NCBI GenBank assembly: GCA_026929865.2
Contig: CM049408.1
Coordinates: forward strand, 18,224,501-18,288,500
Source: Hyperoplus lanceolatus
Taxonomy: Eukaryota > Chordata > Actinopteri > Uranoscopiformes > Ammodytidae
DNA: 64,000 bases
Direction of reading: 5' to 3'
In this document: one piece after another, positions 60,701-64,000 of the stretch
Layout: each line of letters starts with the position of its first letter
How positions within the stretch are numbered: the stretch's first letter is position 1
Translations under genes and position numbers: made by a program
The notes under the pieces: model-generated
Told to the model about the DNA's origin: nothing
Seen by the model: the letters and a program-made list of their open reading frames with translations, nothing else
The model's database searches: none

Positions 60701-62650
60701 AGTAGTGCTTGAAATACTTTGTAAATGTCACCATACCAAGTAACTCCTTTTTGGTTGTAGCATATTTCCTCTCCTGTTTAGTCAAGGCCCTGCTAGCATA
60801 AGCTATGACTTGCTCCTGCCCACCCTCTTCCTGCGACAAGACTGCCCCAATTCCTACATCACTAGCATCTGTGTCTAAGATAAATGTTTTGTGGGGATCA
60901 GGGTACGCCAGAATGGGGGCCGACATTAAGCCCAGCTTTAGTTTTTCGAAGGCTGACTGACATTCCTCTGTCCATTTGAAACGCCTACCCTTCTCTGTGA
61001 GCTGGTGCAAGGGGCGTGCAAAATCTGCAAAGCCTTTAACAAACTTCCTATAGTAGGAGGTCAGACCAACAAAACTTCTGACTTCAGTCTGGTTCTTCGG
61101 AACTGGCCACTGTCGTACTGCCTCTACCTTGGCCGGGTCTGCCAACACCAGATCCATCAACCTTTGGAAGGTGCTTGGGCTATTGCACAGGCCGAAACTT
61201 AGAACATTGAACTCAAAGAGACCTTGTTTTGTGATGAAAGCAGTTTTGGATTTATCTTTAGCGTCAACCTCGACCTGCCAGTAGCCACTGGCTAAGTCAA
61301 GAGTTAAAAACCAACAAGCATTACTCAAACAGTCGAGTGCATCTTCAATGCGTGGGAGCGGATAGGCGTCTTTTCGGGTAAGGTCATTTAGTTTTCGATA
61401 GTCTACACAGAAACGCAGACTTCCATCTCGTTTACGGACCAGCACAACTGGCGCTGCCCAGGGGCTATTTGAGGGCTGGACAATGTCATTTTCTAGCATC
61501 TTTTTGAGATGATCCGCAACCTCATGCTGCAAATGAAGGGGTACACGTCGGGGGGGGCAACTTTACCGGTCTAGAATCACCTGTGTCAATCTGGTGCAAA
61601 GTGAGGTGGGTTCTCCCCAAATCATTTTCTCCTGTGCTAAAAATTGACAAATTACGGTAAAGCAAATCACGGATGGCTGGCATTTGAGTTCTCTCAAAAC
61701 CTCTCTGATTTAAACCCAGTTTTTTTATCAACCCATCAGTTGTCCAAGGTACATGTGACAAACTCCCGCTTTCTACCGCCCCCATATGTTCTGCCCTACT
61801 GCCCACTTCAATGTCAGTATGCAACATGCCTACTTTCATCCCTGCCTTGAGTGTGAGAGCCTCATCAGTAACATTAATGACCCGGACGGGCACAGCTCCG
61901 TGATCTACCTGACAGACTACACGGGCAACCATGACATTACAATGAGAAGAAACTGAATCAGACGGCTCCAACATTCCCTCCCAATTACTGTGTCTAAGGG
62001 AAGTGTAACAGCCTGTGGCTTATCTATATCTGCTGGGACCACAAGGGGGAATAGTTTACCCATTATTCTGCATTCTTTCTTCCCAAAGTCTACCACCACC
62101 CCGTATTTCTGTAGAAAGTCGAAGCCCAACAGAATTTCTTGGGATGGCACATCAGCAACTAAAAACTCTGCCATCAATGCTAGCGAATCAAACTGACACA
62201 CAGTGTGCCACTTTCCCAGGATTCCCATCCTCCCCCCATTAGCAGCAGACACATCCCCTTGATGGTCTAGTAACTCAACCCCACCCTTAGTTATTTCTAA
62301 CCAGACCTGTTTAGGGATCACTGATATTGTTGCGCCACTATCCACTAACACAAGGGAATCTACTCCCCCTACTTTAGCTGCAATATACCCTGAACCCCCA
62401 TGCTTACTTGCAAAGGCCACCGTTGTACCATTGTACTTGGGGGCAGGCAGTTGGCCTGCTTTACCTGCCCCCTCTAGTTTCCCTGCAGATAGGGGCAATC
62501 GCGTCTAAGGTGTCGGTTACAGCCACATTCCCAACATCCTCCATCACCCTCTCTGGATCCACGGCTGGGCCTGTTTGGTGCCACCCTCTCTTGGTGACCC
62601 CCCTCTGCATTGTGGACAGATTTGGATATATATGGTGTTTTTGGAGGTGT
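57790..62650 (-). mobile_element. Ty3/Gypsy LTR retrotransposon fossil
   Basis: In minus-strand order: end of gag with a CCHC knuckle (about 62.5 kb), aspartic protease region (about 62.0-62.5 kb, VLVDSGATISVI), reverse transcriptase (about 61.0-61.5 kb, FCVDYRKLND), RNase H (about 60.5-60.9 kb, LDTDASDVGIGAVL), integrase zinc finger and core (about 59.2-60.2 kb, GGHLGIQKL, ALDILGPLPE), and a pol end near 58.7 kb. A purine tract then precedes a TGTAGTG... LTR (about 57.79-58.68 kb) with an AATAAA. Gene order protease-RT-RNaseH-integrase marks Ty3/Gypsy (Metaviridae). The element is broken, with roughly four or more interruptions, and its 5' LTR is not in the window. Long open stretches suggest moderate age. 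Confidence 0.9.
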
Positions 62651-62651
62651 C

Positions 62652-64000
62652 TGTGTTACGGGTCCCAGGATTGGGGTGCCACGTGACAATAAAGATGTCT
62701 GTAATATACAGAAAAGGTGAGAAGCAATGAAGACACGGCTGGTTAGTTTGTCATCCAAGTTGCATCTGAGGATGCGGGCGGAGGTGCTCCCCAATGACAA
62801 CAACCCGTAACGCAACTACTATAGTGTCAACAGTTCCACCTGGGTGCTGCTTACATTTTAAGTTCCTCTCACATTGAATGTGGCGAATAAATTAATGTAC
62901 TGGTCTCATAAATGTATAACAATATCCTGAAGCCCTTAAAATTCAAGAAAATTACCTTGGGCTAATTTAAATAAAATTAACAGTTTTGAGAGTACCACAT
63001 ACTCCCCCACCAACAAAAGTGGCTCCCGACACTTGCTTGTAATAGCTTAACTTAAAAGCTCGATAAATAAAAGTGTAAAACCCAAGCTCAAAAATATATT
63101 GCACACCCAAAATCTGTAGTTGTGTTATTAAATGTGTACATGTGCGATGTTTACACCTCAATAGCAATGCATAGGGTAATAAACTGGCATGTATGGAGGA
63201 AGGCTAATTTGGAATGGATGGAAGTACGGCTGTGGGTACTGAGGAGTGTAAACTGTGGGCTGTGTCTCTATTACATTCACAAAGTGACGTGGCTGGTATG
63301 TTGGTTGACCAAGGGCTGTATATGTGAGCATCTGGCCTGGGTGTCTGTCTCTGGTAGACCTTCTTAGTTCAGGCTGAGCGTCAAGCTGAATGTCTTGGAT
63401 ATCTCTGTCTGGACTTTGAACCTGAGCCAGTTCTTGGTCGTTTTGAGGCTGGTTCCTCAGTACAAGGCACACTTTCATTTTGTCTTTCATGTTCTTCCTC
63501 ACTGCTACTTTCTCTTTCAGGTGCAGGCTCAACATGAACTGTTTCCTCACGGTAAGTTTCAATCTGCTCGGTATTGTTTTGTGTCTCACTGGTAACACTT
63601 TGATGAGGTATTGAATTTTCGATTCTTTGCATTTCCCTTGGTATTCGCAGCCAATATCTTGGTTGGTCGTCTTCGTCGTCTGATTCACTTGAGTCTTCAT
63701 TCTGTGTCTGTTCGATTGTTCTTGTGGGTTTGGTTGGCTTTCCACTTCGCCTTTGTGACTTGACAGGCGCATTTGTGACTGGTGGCTCTACAGGTAAGTC
63801 ATTCACTTGGAGCAACAGGTTTCGGTGGAGAGTGCGCATGGGACGGTTTCCTGTCTCAGGGCTCACCTTATAGACTGGGTTTTCGCCGAGCTGCTCTTGT
63901 ACAATGTAGATTGTCTTTTCCCAGTAGGGTGTCAGTTTGCATGGACCTCCTCTTATAGAAACGTTGCGAACGAGGACCCTGTCTCCTGGCTGTAGAGTGA
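62652..64000 (-). mobile_element. second Ty3/Gypsy fossil, 3' part
   Basis: At the right edge the minus strand carries an integrase C-terminal module ([34 protein letters not shown]), then an acidic pol tail, a purine tract and a likely 3' LTR from TGTGGTAC (62999) to GTAACACA (62652). The rest lies beyond the window. It is broken, at least once in the visible part. It abuts the gag region of the first element, so it probably inserted into it. Confidence 0.72.

Overview
The window is most likely teleost fish genomic DNA. The evidence is a multi-exon vertebrate gene with fish-length introns (impg1), a ribosomal-protein gene copy closest to fish RPL13A, many dinucleotide microsatellites, and a dense mix of hAT, TTAA-target, Tc1/mariner-like, L1 and Ty3/Gypsy elements. 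No tool was run. Family names rest on remembered protein motifs and on termini and target-site duplications read directly from the sequence.

Layout. 1-13.3 kb: the minus-strand gene impg1 (interphotoreceptor matrix proteoglycan 1). Eleven exons join in frame into 667 codons, from signal peptide to the middle of the second SEA domain; the rest should lie left of the window. A 5'-truncated LINE sits in its second intron. 13.6-25 kb: intergenic DNA with three clean or nested hAT-type elements (8-bp duplications), two TTAA-flanked elements and a 3.2-kb terminal-inverted-repeat element carrying another hAT-like insertion. 28.4-31.9 kb: a 71-bp inverted-repeat pair enclosing a Tc1-like element whose 3' half is duplicated in inverse orientation (fold-back). 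31.9-35.7 kb: four unrelated elements end to end, separated only by TA runs. 36.7-43.1 kb: an L1 with intact ORF1 and an interrupted ORF2 (hAT insertion between the ORFs, TTAA element inside ORF2), facing a second truncated L1 in the opposite orientation. 43.1-46.4 kb: an unrecognised minus-strand coding-like block, a perfect 24-bp palindrome, an inverted repeat bounded by microsatellites and a 353-bp tandem repeat.

47.6-51.7 kb: a plus-strand rpl13a copy with all seven exons, GT-AG introns, TATA box, 5'TOP-like start and polyA signal, but with a reading frame destroyed by several small deletions. Its introns hold two SNORD33-like and two further box C/D snoRNA-like sequences. It looks like a ribosomal-protein duplicate that survives, if at all, as a noncoding snoRNA host. 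52.3-57.4 kb: a second copy of the pogo-like element from 31.9 kb, a second TTAA MITE and a possible PIF/Harbinger end. 57.8-64 kb: two Ty3/Gypsy retrotransposon fossils on the minus strand, the second apparently inserted in or abutting the gag region of the first.

The only well-supported intact host gene is impg1. The most interesting signals are the rpl13a/snoRNA locus, the family of TA-target elements whose terminal motif changes together with its internal palindromic copies, and the fold-back Tc1.
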